From the NCBI GenBank assembly GCA_964587815.1, contig CAZPMH010000006.1, positions 1 through 64,000 of the forward strand: a stretch of DNA of 64,000 nt. Reading direction: 5' to 3'. Positions 34,924 to 44,034 of the stretch are shown here, one piece after another. Under the pieces are notes generated by a model that was not told the DNA's origin, did not search any database, and was given only the letters and a program-made list of their open reading frames with translations. Source of the DNA: UBA1672 sp964587815 (GTDB lineage Bacteria; Pseudomonadota; Alphaproteobacteria; Micavibrionales; Micavibrionaceae). Position 1 is the first letter of the stretch, and each line of letters begins with the position of its first letter. The translations under genes were made by a program, and so were the position numbers.

Positions 34924-35355
34924 GTGAATTATCAACGTATTATCATGAATTTTACTGTTCCTCCAACGTCAGAGGATTTGGAAGCGCTTGCTGGCGATGT
35001 TCTGGAAACGTTACCTGATGAGATTTTGCGTTCGTGTGAAGATGTTTCTATATTGGTTGAAGACTTTTCCGATGAAGCAACGCAATCAGATTTGGATGTT
35101 GATGATCCATACGATTTGCTTGCCTTTTACAAAAGCGCCAGAGAAATTTCCCCCGGTGTTGAGCGTAAAGTGGCCAATTATGATGACGTTTTGATTTTGT
35201 ATCGCCGCCCGATATTGGACATGTGGGCAGAGACAGGAGACGATCTGCAAAATGTTATAAGACAGATTATGATCGAGGAGCTGGGGCGACATTTTGAGTT
35301 TTCAGATGATGACATTGATGAGATGGCAGGGCGTCATTATCAGGGGTTGTTGTAA
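34924..35355 (+). CDS. Zincin-like metallopeptidase family protein lacking the first zinc histidine
   Basis: About 143 residues from a GTG with AGGTGGGAG just upstream; ATG 34945 is the alternative. The arrangement LILYRRPILDMWAETGDDL followed by a helix and FSDDDIDEM is typical of the alphaproteobacterial family of small HExxH proteins (TTHA0227-like). In those the helix reads HE(I/V)GHHFG; here it is EELGRHFEF, so the first His is Glu. The protein probably does not bind zinc in the usual way and may not be a peptidase. The expected acidic N-terminal region is intact. Confidence 0.78.
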   Translation: MNYQRIIMNFTVPPTSEDLEALAGDVLETLPDEILRSCEDVSILVEDFSDEATQSDLDVDDPYDLLAFYKSAREISPGVERKVANYDDVLILYRRPILDMWAETGDDLQNVIRQIMIEELGRHFEFSDDDIDEMAGRHYQGLL

Positions 35356-35406
35356 ATTTTAGCGTGTAAAAACTAGTCACGCGGTTTTAATATGTGTTAA
35401 AGTACT

Positions 35407-36867
35407 TTGGTATATGTAGGTTTAAATTTTGGAACACGTGTTTTGATTACTAGAACAGTACTATTTTTGTCTTTTTTAATCGTTGCTTTGATCAATTCGG
35501 GCAATGTTTTTGCAGGCTCTGCTCCTTTGCCTGTCTCTATACCTCACCCAAGTTTGCCGTACCGTACTGTTCCGTTTCCATTGCCGGGGGCGCTTAATAA
35601 TCCGCTTAACCCCCTTGTTGAAGAACGTAATACTTGCGATCCTGATTTTTATGACGTTCTTAAAGATCGGGCTTGGATGGAGGCGCAGCGTGAATTAACG
35701 CAGAATGCTAATCTGATTACGCGGCCGGACAGTGTTTTAACCGTCAGTTGTTTTGGTGATTTTCTTGATCATGCCGGTGCGTATGCCGGATATACGTCTT
35801 TGATTTCAGGTTCTGCGGGTAATTTCCCCGGGAACCCTGATGAGTCGCTTGATTCTTCTTTGCTGACGATTTTTTTAGACATCGCGATGCAAACTGATTA
35901 TGAGCTTGAGTTTCTGATTTTGGATGATCCTTATCTCAGTAATGGTTTCTTCCTTTACGGTGCGTTAGAGCTTTTGGTTTTAGACCAATTGCAGGACGAT
36001 GTTACGCTTTTAGGGTTTGCTTTTGATATTGCCGATAACCCGGCTATGGCGCTTTGTACAAATTACTACATTGAAGATAACTTCCCTAATATTATGCTTG
36101 AAGATCGCGCAAAGGCAGAGGGTGGGCCGCCTGCTTGGACACAGATTAACGCCGATTTGGGTGATAGTGTGAGCCGTAGCGGTTATACCTATAATTGTCA
36201 GGAAATGAATCGTGTTTGGCAAAGGGCAAAATGTTACGACTTTGCGACGGAATCGCTTATGGATGTGTCGCCACCTGCAACAGGTGCTCCTGCAAATGTT
36301 ATGTTCCATGACGGGTTTTATACACTCAACCAGTATACAACGAATGCTGCTTCCGGTGGTGATTATCGCACAAACGGGTTCAACGCGGTCTGTGACGCAC
36401 CGAGCGGTGATGCGTTTCGTATTCCTGATGCGACAGAGCTGGCGTGTACGATTGCATTATCGGGTAGTACGCCTGCGTTACCTACTGTTACTGTATTAAC
36501 GGGAACAGGGTTGCCGCCTCCTGCAATTCCAATTATCACCACTTTCCCGTCCGGCGGCCCAACATGGGCAGGCACGTCAGCGGGGGCTGACCCTGATCCG
36601 GGTACGGCCGGTGCGCCTGATCCGTATTTGCCTTATATTGATATGTTGGTCGGTAGTACCGTTGCGGCTCCGGCGCCTCCTTCTCCTCCTTCTCCAATCG
36701 GTGGAGCAGTTCCGGCGAATATTAACCCAACGTGTGCGCCGCCCATTCAGACAGGGGTCGTCGTTGCAGATGGTGCAATTCGTTATATTGATGCGGTTTG
36801 TCCGACACCAGGGTGCTGGTTCAACCCGCCGTCAAGCATAGCTGCTTTGGGCTCTTGTTCTAACTAA
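35407..36867 (+). CDS. Large exported Cys- and Pro-rich protein
   Basis: Up to 486 residues with a signal peptide (core TVLFLSFLIVALINSGNVFA). The mature part has at least ten cysteines (CDPDFYDVLKDRAWMEAQRE, VSCFGDF, YNCQEMN, AKCYDF and a terminal VCPTPGCWF ... SCSN), suggesting disulfides, and a Pro/Ala/Gly-rich segment at about 355-445. I do not recognise the family. Such proteins often belong to surface or secretion structures, but no such genes are adjacent. Start is either TTG 35407 or TTG 35443. A strong terminator follows. Confidence 0.72.
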   Translation: MVYVGLNFGTRVLITRTVLFLSFLIVALINSGNVFAGSAPLPVSIPHPSLPYRTVPFPLPGALNNPLNPLVEERNTCDPDFYDVLKDRAWMEAQRELTQNANLITRPDSVLTVSCFGDFLDHAGAYAGYTSLISGSAGNFPGNPDESLDSSLLTIFLDIAMQTDYELEFLILDDPYLSNGFFLYGALELLVLDQLQDDVTLLGFAFDIADNPAMALCTNYYIEDNFPNIMLEDRAKAEGGPPAWTQINADLGDSVSRSGYTYNCQEMNRVWQRAKCYDFATESLMDVSPPATGAPANVMFHDGFYTLNQYTTNAASGGDYRTNGFNAVCDAPSGDAFRIPDATELACTIALSGSTPALPTVTVLTGTGLPPPAIPIITTFPSGGPTWAGTSAGADPDPGTAGAPDPYLPYIDMLVGSTVAAPAPPSPPSPIGGAVPANINPTCAPPIQTGVVVADGAIRYIDAVCPTPGCWFNPPSSIAALGSCSN

Positions 36868-36895
36868 TCCGTTTACGGACAGGGTATTAACAATT

Positions 36896-36930
36896 AAAAA
36901 AACAGCCTTGGTATCAAGGCTGTTTTTTTC
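36896..36930. terminator. Bidirectional rho-independent terminator
   Basis: ACAGCCTTG and CAAGGCTGT form a perfect 9-base stem around GTAT with A-run on one side and T-run on the other. It serves both the exported-protein gene (plus) and htpG (minus), which converge here. Confidence 0.92.
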
Positions 36931-38883
36931 TTAGATCGCTTTAGACATGTAATCTGACAGTCTTTGCGCAAAACGTGTCGGATCGTCGATTGGTTGGCCT
37001 TGAATGATTTTCGCCTGATCGAGCAGCATCCAACCTGCGTCTTTTATATCCGCGTTATCTTCAGCCAGTTTTGATAGTTTTTTGATCAGCGGGTGGCTCG
37101 GGTTGATTTCCAGAACAGGCTTTGTTTGGCTGTCATATTTCTGGTGCACCTTCAAAACGCGTTCCATGTGCATATCAACCGCATTATCAGGTGCGATTAG
37201 GCATACGGGCGATTCGGTTAAACGGTTTGATCTGCGCACGTTGTGCACTTGTGTTTTAAGTATGGTGTTGAGTTGATCAATCAGCGCATCCATTCCAACG
37301 TTTTGTTGTTCTTCGCCCTTATCTTCATTCTCTTTATTCTCTTTATTTTCTTCATCTTGTTCTGATGATTCGAATTTTGAGAAGTCGACATCGCCCTTGG
37401 TTATGGATTGGAAGGGAACATCCTTATAATCCAGAACATTTTGAAGCCAGAAATCATCAATAGTGTCAGTTAGAAGCAATACTTCTATGCCGCGTGATTT
37501 GAAGCCTTCGAGTTGAGGGCTGTTTTTGATGTTTTCCAGATTTTCACCACTGATGTAGTAAATTTTTTCCTGATTGGGCTGCATGCGCTCTTTATATTCT
37601 TCGAGGCTGCAGCGTACGCCGTTTTCGTCGTTTGTTGTGTAGAAGCGGCAGACTTTGAGGAGGGCGTCACGATGTTCGACCGCATCATAAAGCCCTTCTT
37701 TGATTGTTGGGCCGAATTGGCCCCACAGAGTGGCAAAGGCGGGCGGATCGTTGCGTGATAATTTATCCAAATCACCCAGAACCTTGCGCGCGATGGCGTT
37801 TCTGATTTTTTCGATGATCGGATTATATTGCAGGGACTCGCGGCTGATGTTGAGCGGTAAGTCTTCGCTGTCGATAACACCGCGCAGGAAGCGTAGCCAC
37901 GGGTAGACCAAGTTTTCCAGCTCGTCTGTAATGAAGACGCGGCGCACGTAGAGTTTTACGAAATGGCGGCGTGACGGATCGTAGAGATCCCACGGGCGCA
38001 TGGTTGGCGTAAACAGCATGCCTGTAAATTCGATTTTTCCTTCGGCGCGCCAGTGTGATGTCATTGCGGGTTCGTCAAAGCCGCCTGCGATATTGTGGTA
38101 AAAGGCAGTGTATTGTTCTTCCGTTATTTCAGACTTTGGTGTCATCCATAGCGCGCTGGCTTCGTTGATTGGCGTTGCGTCTTTATCTTGCGCGACCAGA
38201 TCAGGTGCGCCCAAGAAGATTGGCACGTTAATATGGTCGGAATATTCCTTCACAGTGCGTGTGATTTTTTCATCGAGGAGGAAGTCGCAGGCTTCGTCTT
38301 TGATGTGCAATGTGATTGCCGTTCCGCGTTTGCCGTCAAGGCGCGCCTTTTGAATATCGTTGGCTTCGGTTATTGTGAAACCAGATTTGCCGTCTGATTC
38401 CCAGCACCATATTTCGCCCGATCCTGCCTTTTGGCTGACCACTTCGATTTTATGCGCCACCATATAGCCTGCGTAGAAACCCACACCGAATTGGCCGATG
38501 AGTTTTAGTTTATCTGTGCCTTCGGGGGCGTCTTCCATTTGTTTCATCAGCGCGGCCGTGCCTGATTTTGCAATCGTTCCAAGGTTTTCAGCCAGCTCTT
38601 CTTTTGTCATGCCGATGCCGTTATCGACGACGCTCATGGTTCTGGCTGTTGTGTCCTTATATGTGCAGATGCGGAAGTTCGGGTTATCTGCCGTTAGGTC
38701 AGGATTCTCGATCGCTTCATAACGCAGGCGGTCGCAAGCATCTGCAGAGTTTGATATTAGTTCGCGCAAGAAAACATCGTGGTTGGTGTATAAGGCGTGC
38801 GCAACAATTTCTAAAAGGCGACTGACATCTGCGCTGAAATTTTGTTGTTCTGTTTGGGTTTCGATGTTTTTATCTGCTGTCAT
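36931..38883 (-). CDS. htpG: Chaperone protein HtpG (Hsp90)
   Basis: ATP-dependent dimeric chaperone. 650 residues from MTADKN, with AAGGAC six bases upstream; an in-frame extension is rejected. The GHKL ATPase is clear: FLRELISNSADACDRLRYEA, DNGIGMTKEEL and the lid GQFGVGFYAGYMV. The middle domain has the catalytic Arg loop in NISRESLQYNPIIEKI; the charged linker is short and Glu/Lys-rich. It follows pdxH by 25 bases, so they probably share a transcript. Confidence 0.98.
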   Translation of the reverse strand: MTADKNIETQTEQQNFSADVSRLLEIVAHALYTNHDVFLRELISNSADACDRLRYEAIENPDLTADNPNFRICTYKDTTARTMSVVDNGIGMTKEELAENLGTIAKSGTAALMKQMEDAPEGTDKLKLIGQFGVGFYAGYMVAHKIEVVSQKAGSGEIWCWESDGKSGFTITEANDIQKARLDGKRGTAITLHIKDEACDFLLDEKITRTVKEYSDHINVPIFLGAPDLVAQDKDATPINEASALWMTPKSEITEEQYTAFYHNIAGGFDEPAMTSHWRAEGKIEFTGMLFTPTMRPWDLYDPSRRHFVKLYVRRVFITDELENLVYPWLRFLRGVIDSEDLPLNISRESLQYNPIIEKIRNAIARKVLGDLDKLSRNDPPAFATLWGQFGPTIKEGLYDAVEHRDALLKVCRFYTTNDENGVRCSLEEYKERMQPNQEKIYYISGENLENIKNSPQLEGFKSRGIEVLLLTDTIDDFWLQNVLDYKDVPFQSITKGDVDFSKFESSEQDEENKENKENEDKGEEQQNVGMDALIDQLNTILKTQVHNVRRSNRLTESPVCLIAPDNAVDMHMERVLKVHQKYDSQTKPVLEINPSHPLIKKLSKLAEDNADIKDAGWMLLDQAKIIQGQPIDDPTRFAQRLSDYMSKAI

Positions 38884-38908
38884 GTTTTTGTCCTTATTTA
38901 TCTTTTTC

Positions 38909-39514
38909 TTACGGGTATAGCCGCGTGATGTTCCATTTTTCTTTATTTTGATCGTCACGCTTGTATACGAACCTATCATGGAGGCGGTCGGGGTTGTCGA
39001 GCCAGAACTCTATTGTTTCGGGCACGAGGCGATATCCGACCCAGTTTTCAGGCCTTGGGATTGTACTTCCTTCGGGGTACTGTTCTTCTAGCTTTTCGAT
39101 TTTTTGTTCCAAATGTTCGCGGCTTTCCAACGGGCGGGATTGGTCAGAAGCCCACGCGCCGATTTGCCTGTTATAGGGGCGTGTCTTGAAATATTCGTCG
39201 GCTTCTTCATCGCTTATGATTTCGAGCAGGCCTTCGACACGCACTTGTTTCCGCAATGACTTCCAGTAAAAGCAAAGAGCGGCTTGTTTGTTCGCGTTGA
39301 TCTCCCGGCCTTTTTGGCTGTCGGCATTGGAGTGAAATTTAAAGCCGCTCTCATCGGCTTGTTTTAACAATACCATACGCACAGATGGCTTGCCGTCAGG
39401 GGTGGATGTTGCCAAAGCCATGGCGCCCGGATCATTAATTTCGCTTTCCTCAGCAAGTTTTAGCCAGTCTTGAAACTGTTTTATCGGATTTTTGTCTAAT
39501 TTTTTTTCTTTCAT
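38909..39514 (-). CDS. pdxH: Pyridoxamine 5'-phosphate oxidase
   Basis: FMN-dependent oxidation of PNP/PMP to pyridoxal phosphate. 201 residues with the flavin-binding SVRMVLLKQADESGFKFHSN, the ALCFYWKSLRKQVRVEG strand and the C-terminal PROSITE-type signature ending EFWLDNPDRLHDRFVY ... WNITRLYP. It sits upstream of htpG on the minus strand. PLP supplied by this enzyme is used by HemA and others in the window. Confidence 0.97.
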   Translation of the reverse strand: MKEKKLDKNPIKQFQDWLKLAEESEINDPGAMALATSTPDGKPSVRMVLLKQADESGFKFHSNADSQKGREINANKQAALCFYWKSLRKQVRVEGLLEIISDEEADEYFKTRPYNRQIGAWASDQSRPLESREHLEQKIEKLEEQYPEGSTIPRPENWVGYRLVPETIEFWLDNPDRLHDRFVYKRDDQNKEKWNITRLYP

Positions 39515-39592
39515 TATCAGTGCTTTGCGCTTTTTCTGTGTGTTATTTTAAATTGTTGCGTAACAAATTCCGTTAAATTGCGTATTATTAAT

Positions 39593-39620
39593 GTGAAAGG
39601 TTTTTATAAATCGATATAAT
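39593..39620 (+). promoter_or_regulatory. Candidate promoter of the glycine-zipper lipoprotein gene
   Basis: A perfect TATAAT (39615-39620) is preceded at 16 bases by GTGAAA (39593-39598, 4 of 6 matches to TTGACA). The predicted start would give a leader of about 34 bases before ATG 39661. Confidence 0.4.
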
Positions 39621-39660
39621 AGTTAATTCAAATACTAATCCAAACATAAGGTAATTGTGG

Positions 39661-40143
39661 ATGAAAAATTTAGCTTTAGTCATGATGACAATATCAGCGA
39701 TGGCATTGACAGCATGTGAAACTGTAAATACAGCCGGCAACAAAGAGTTGGTGGGTACAGGTAGTGGCGCCGTTGTTGGTGGCATATTGGGATCACAAAT
39801 CGGTGATGGTTCAGGCCAGCTTTGGGCGACAGGCGCAGGTGCAATTCTTGGCGCATTTTTGGGCGGTGAGATTGGTCGTTCTTTGGACAAAGCAGACCGT
39901 TCGGCAATGATGCAGGCTTCTCAGCGTGCGCAAACGGCTCCGATTGGCGAGCCGATTTCTTGGAATAATCCAGATAGCGGAAATTCAGGACAGGTTGTTG
40001 CGACAAAAGAAGGGTATAGCGCAAGCGGTAAATATTGTCGTGAGTTCCAGCAGATCGTTTATATTGGCGGGCAAGAAGAAACAGCCTTTGGTGTGGCTTG
40101 TCGTAAGCCTGACGGGAGCTGGCAAATTATGAATGATGCCTAA
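39661..40143 (+). CDS. Glycine-zipper outer-membrane lipoprotein (17 kDa antigen type)
   Basis: 160 residues with a lipobox (ALTAC, lipid Cys about 20). Next come two glycine zippers, GTGSGAVVGGILGSQIGDG and GAGAILGAFLGGEIGRSLD, as in the Rickettsia 17-kDa surface antigen family, and a C-terminal domain (ISWNNPDSGNSGQV ... YCREFQQIVYIGGQEETAFG). It is probably anchored in the outer membrane. Start at ATG 39661 with AAGG nine bases upstream. Confidence 0.88.
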   Translation: MKNLALVMMTISAMALTACETVNTAGNKELVGTGSGAVVGGILGSQIGDGSGQLWATGAGAILGAFLGGEIGRSLDKADRSAMMQASQRAQTAPIGEPISWNNPDSGNSGQVVATKEGYSASGKYCREFQQIVYIGGQEETAFGVACRKPDGSWQIMNDA

Positions 40144-40169
40144 GTGCCGTCTTTAAAGTAAGATTTGAA

Positions 40170-40197
40170 AAAGCCGTGTTTTGTACGGCTTTTTTTT
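40170..40197. terminator. Bidirectional terminator after the lipoprotein gene
   Basis: AAGCCGT and ACGGCTT flank a 7-base loop, with AAA before and eight T after. It lies between convergent genes; the last bases overlap the stop of the 40196 gene. Confidence 0.85.
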
Positions 40198-41692
40198 ATG
40201 CGGGTTGTTCACCGAGGATTTTTGAAATATTGAGTTCGGATGTTTTGCTTTTTAGGTTTTCTCCCGTCTCTTCATCGGGGAATAGAGTCTGCGGCAATGT
40301 CGTTTCCAACTCATCAAGACGTTCTACTGTGTCGACAATGTACTTAGCATCGTCAAGTTTCTGCGCGAGGTTGATGATTGTGTTTTTATCCAGCGCATAG
40401 CCTTTTCGGATTTTTTTAAACATTAGGTCTGAAAGGGCGGCTAAGGTTTGAAAGTCGCTTTTCTTTATTTCGTCATCCATTAAGGCAATCGCAGATCGAC
40501 GGCTTTCGTAAAACGTCTTGATACGTAGATCTGATTTGAAATGATGATATGTTTTAATCAAGATATCTGCGCACCATCCGCTCAGATCGTTGTCGAACAG
40601 TTTTTGATTTTGTTTTGTTGCTTCGTCCAAAAGCAGGCCTATGTTGCTCTGGTTTTGAATCTTGAAAAAAATGTTGTCTTTAAGTTTTGTACATTTTTTC
40701 TTATGAATTTTTAAGTTTGTTTCGGGGTGCGCAAAGGGATTGTAGGCATCAATCACGCTTAATAGCTCTGCACGCAGGTCCATTCTTTCTGCAATCATGT
40801 CAGAGATTGATTGCGTATGAATATTTTCAGCCGTGTAAAGCGCAGCACCCAAAATGGTTTCAGGTGAAGATCCTGTCCAAGCCATATATTGCGCGGGTAA
40901 TGCAAAATTTCGCCATTGTTCTATCGTGTTGATATCGAAAGCGGCACTAATATCGCGTGTTATGTTTGCAGCTTTTACGAATAGATCGCTTTCGTGGCGG
41001 TTGTTTTTTTCGCAGTTGTTAAACGCAAAATCAAATGTGTCTGCACAAATTGGCGACGGGAATATCTCGGCCTCAAAATCAGGTTGCGGTGTCAAAGTGT
41101 CATATATCCGTTGCGTAACCACATGCTCAAAGGCGTTTTTACGGCCTTGCAGGCGCTGAACTGTGGCAGAGAATATGTCCGATATCAGATTTCTGTATGC
41201 GCGTTGTGCCTCGTCGAGATGCGGGATGAATAGATTTTTGTCTTCAATAAATGAAATGATATCGTCATCGTCTTTTTTGGTGCGAATTGCATCCAGATAA
41301 AGTTCAATTGCGTGCCAAGCCAAATGTAGAGCGTGATTTCTCAGATCGCTGGCCGATCTGAAACGGTCGTAATTTATAAAGGATATTCCAATAAAGGCAC
41401 GAGACTTAAAGAGCCCCAAAATGCCGTTTTTTTCGTGCTTGGCGATGATCGTAAAGCGTGATTTATTTTTTTCTAAAATCTTTTGTTTATCTGCCAAGTT
41501 AGGTGATTCTAAGAGCGTTTTTCCTGCAACATGTTTTTTTACATTAGGCAGGCTTTTTTCGAACGTATTTGCGCGCTCGTTTTCCTTATGCAGGATGTAT
41601 TCGATCGTCAGCTCCGGAAAACCGGACTTAATCTGTTTGCTGACGACCTTACATATATGTTTTGCAGTGTTTAATTCAACGCTCATGCTCAT
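40196..41692 (-). CDS. Cytoplasmic protein of unknown function (498 aa)
   Basis: No signal peptide, no transmembrane helix and no motif that I recognise. The sequence is mainly helical, Lys/Asp/Asn-rich, with paired aromatic-histidine stretches (LRNHALHLAWHAIELYLDAI at about 120) and WRNFALPAQYMAWTGSSPETILGAALYTAENIH in the centre, the latter with a Trp-rich pattern. The two-histidine helix could in principle bind a metal. It is flanked by a terminator and an open promoter region before fabI. It is clearly a gene by length and composition; its role is unknown. Confidence 0.72.
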   Translation of the reverse strand: MSMSVELNTAKHICKVVSKQIKSGFPELTIEYILHKENERANTFEKSLPNVKKHVAGKTLLESPNLADKQKILEKNKSRFTIIAKHEKNGILGLFKSRAFIGISFINYDRFRSASDLRNHALHLAWHAIELYLDAIRTKKDDDDIISFIEDKNLFIPHLDEAQRAYRNLISDIFSATVQRLQGRKNAFEHVVTQRIYDTLTPQPDFEAEIFPSPICADTFDFAFNNCEKNNRHESDLFVKAANITRDISAAFDINTIEQWRNFALPAQYMAWTGSSPETILGAALYTAENIHTQSISDMIAERMDLRAELLSVIDAYNPFAHPETNLKIHKKKCTKLKDNIFFKIQNQSNIGLLLDEATKQNQKLFDNDLSGWCADILIKTYHHFKSDLRIKTFYESRRSAIALMDDEIKKSDFQTLAALSDLMFKKIRKGYALDKNTIINLAQKLDDAKYIVDTVERLDELETTLPQTLFPDEETGENLKSKTSELNISKILGEQPA

Positions 41693-41819
41693 TATTATAC
41701 TGGCGTTTGGTAAATAAGTTCTTATTTTCCGATGTTATATGTTCAGCAACCCTAGACGGGCGCGATTAAATGTGTAGGATATTGTTTCTAATATTACATT
41801 TAAAATTAAGATTGAAATT

Positions 41820-42653
41820 ATGACTAGTGATTTTTTGAAGGGCAAACGCGGTTTGATTATGGGCGTTGCCAATGATCGTTCGATTGCCTGGGGGATTGCG
41901 GAGGCTGTTGCTGCACATGGTGCTGAGCTTGCGTTTACGTATCAAGGTGATGTGCTTTTAAAGCGTGTGAAGCCTTTAGCAGAGCGTGTCGGTGCTGAAA
42001 TTTTAGTACCGTGTGATGTGACCGATGAGAGCAGCATTGATAGCGCTTTTGCAGAGATTGAAAAAGAGTGGGGCGAGATTGATTTTGTTGTTCATGCGAT
42101 TGCATTTTCGGACAAAAATGAGCTGGATGGCATGTATTTGAATACAACGCGCGAGAATTTTGCCCGCACAATGGATATTTCGGTCTATTCTTTTACTGCT
42201 GTGGCGCAGCGCGCGGTGCCGTTGATGAAGGATGGTGGTTCTTTGCTAACGCTAACCTATTACGGCGCGGAGCAGGTTATGCCGCATTATAATGTCATGG
42301 GCGTTGCAAAGGCCGCTTTGGAGGCTTCGGTTAAGTATTTGGCGGCTGATTTAGGCAAAGATAATATCCGCGTTAATGCGATTTCGGCAGGGCCAATCAA
42401 GACGTTGGCGGCGAGTGGTATTGGTGATTTCCGCTTTATTTTGAAATGGAATGAATTAAATGCACCGCTTAAACGTAACGTGACGATTGAAGATGTCGGT
42501 CGTTCGGGGTTGTTCCTTTTGTCTGATCTTGGCAGTGGCGTTACCGGTGAAATTCTGCACGTCGATAGCGGATACCACACGGTTGGTATGCTCTCGGTTG
42601 ATAATGTGTCTGAAACGGCAGAGCTTCTCGGCTCTATGAAACCTAAAAAGTAA
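41820..42653 (+). CDS. fabI: Enoyl-[acyl-carrier-protein] reductase (NADH)
   Basis: Last reductive step of fatty-acid elongation; target of triclosan and isoniazid-type drugs. 277 residues with the atypical SDR signatures of FabI: GLIMGVANDRSIAWGIA for NAD binding, SDKNELDG, and the catalytic pair Tyr/Lys in YNVMGVAKAALEASVKYLA (Y-x6-K). The following thioesterase starts 9 bases later, suggesting an operon for acyl-chain chemistry. Confidence 0.98.
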   Translation: MTSDFLKGKRGLIMGVANDRSIAWGIAEAVAAHGAELAFTYQGDVLLKRVKPLAERVGAEILVPCDVTDESSIDSAFAEIEKEWGEIDFVVHAIAFSDKNELDGMYLNTTRENFARTMDISVYSFTAVAQRAVPLMKDGGSLLTLTYYGAEQVMPHYNVMGVAKAALEASVKYLAADLGKDNIRVNAISAGPIKTLAASGIGDFRFILKWNELNAPLKRNVTIEDVGRSGLFLLSDLGSGVTGEILHVDSGYHTVGMLSVDNVSETAELLGSMKPKK

Positions 42654-42662
42654 GGCGAATCC

Positions 42663-43136
42663 TTGGCTGATCATATTTGGTTTAAAGATTATACGCTCGA
42701 CTTTCTGCAGGTGTTTCGCACTGAAAATATGGGTGCGCATCTGGGAATTGATATCACAGAGATTGGTGATGATTACCTGAAAGGATCTATGCCCGTTGAT
42801 AAGCGCACGACCCAGCCTTTTGGTATTCTGCATGGTGGTGCGAGTTGTGTTCTGTCTGAAAGTTTGGGAAGTGTTGCGGCATGGATGACGATTGATCCTG
42901 ATAAGTATCGCGCGGTCGGGCTTGAGATTAATTGCAATCATATCCGCGCGGTGACATCGGGGCGCGTCATCGGCACGTGTAAGCCGTTGCATGTCGGTAG
43001 GCGCACACAAGTGTGGCAGACTGATATGGTGGAAGAGGCGACAGGGAAACGCTCAGCGGTTAGTCGTTTAACTGTTTCCATTATTGATCACGGCACTTTA
43101 TCGACGCAGAAGCAGACTGTTAAGGTCGGTGAGTAA
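42663..43136 (+). CDS. Hotdog-fold thioesterase (PaaI/YdiI type)
   Basis: 157 residues starting with TTG, supported by AAGGC seven bases upstream. The hotdog signature is FGILHGGASCVLSESLGSVA (HGG plus catalytic Glu in SESLGS), as in PaaI, YdiI and MenI. It probably hydrolyses acyl- or aryl-CoA thioesters. It lies between fabI and an esterase with tight spacing. Confidence 0.88.
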   Translation: MADHIWFKDYTLDFLQVFRTENMGAHLGIDITEIGDDYLKGSMPVDKRTTQPFGILHGGASCVLSESLGSVAAWMTIDPDKYRAVGLEINCNHIRAVTSGRVIGTCKPLHVGRRTQVWQTDMVEEATGKRSAVSRLTVSIIDHGTLSTQKQTVKVGE

Positions 43137-43977
43137 AGTCAGATATTTAGCTTTATTGGTGTTTGTTGTGGTCTTGCCTTCTTGTACGTCCATCGGTTTA
43201 CGTGTTCTGAATGCTCCGACTGTGTTCGCGTCGTTTGATAAGTCAGCAGATATCTCGTTTAGTGATTCCTTGGATTTGGGGCTTGATGTTTATGCCCCTA
43301 AAGACGCGAAGGCGAATGCGCATCCTGTTATTGTGTTCTTTTACGGTGGGCGTTGGACGACAGGAGCGAAAGAAGATTATGCTTTTGTAGCGCATCGGTT
43401 TGTCAACCTTGGCTATGTCGTTGTTGTGGCAGATTACAGGAAGTATCCCGACGTTAAGTTCCCTGCTTTTGTAGAAGATGCAGCGGAGGCGGTTTCTTGG
43501 ACGCATGAGAATATCGCTCAGTATGGTGGTCGCGCGGATCAGATATTCTTGCTCGGGCATTCGGCAGGGGCGCATATCGGAGCCTTATTGGCCGCGGATG
43601 AGCGTTACTTAAATGATGATATCAAAATTGCGGGTTTCGCAGGGTTAGCGGGACCTTATGATTTTACGCCGAAAGAAGATGATCTTGTTGATATGTTCGG
43701 GCCGCCGTCGCGGTTTGATCAAATGAAGGTGACAACATTTATTGATGGGCGTGAGCCGCCGATGTTGCTGCTTTATGGGGCGCAAGATGATTTGGTTGCT
43801 CAGTTTAATCTTGATCGCCTGAAAGCTAAAATCTTGGAAGAGGGCGGGGTTGTTGAAAGTATTATTTACCCTGAATTCGATCATATTGATCTGGTCACGG
43901 TTTTATCGTGGGTTAAAGATAAGAAAAACCGCGTTGCCTCTGATATAGATAGGTTTTTTCGCAAACAGCTTCCATGA
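43129..43977 (+). CDS. Lipoprotein alpha/beta hydrolase (esterase)
   Basis: 282 residues from a GTG at 43129 that overlaps the thioesterase stop (GTGAGTAA). A lipoprotein signal follows (YLALLVFVVVLPSC). The hydrolase has the oxyanion FFYGGRW, nucleophile Ser in GHSAGAH, an Asp in AQDD and His in FDHIDLV, as in the BD-FAE/carboxylesterase group. Substrate unknown. A longer frame starting inside the thioesterase is rejected. Confidence 0.88.
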   Translation: MSKVRYLALLVFVVVLPSCTSIGLRVLNAPTVFASFDKSADISFSDSLDLGLDVYAPKDAKANAHPVIVFFYGGRWTTGAKEDYAFVAHRFVNLGYVVVVADYRKYPDVKFPAFVEDAAEAVSWTHENIAQYGGRADQIFLLGHSAGAHIGALLAADERYLNDDIKIAGFAGLAGPYDFTPKEDDLVDMFGPPSRFDQMKVTTFIDGREPPMLLLYGAQDDLVAQFNLDRLKAKILEEGGVVESIIYPEFDHIDLVTVLSWVKDKKNRVASDIDRFFRKQLP

Positions 43978-44034
43978 TGCACGGCTTTACTTTAGGCTTG
44001 TGCTTTGGTCATCAACAGATTAAGAGTTAGAATT

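Noticed and set aside
36931..38979. htpG start at 38979
   Set aside because: The first 32 codons have no HtpG similarity, and MTADKN has AAGGAC at the right distance.
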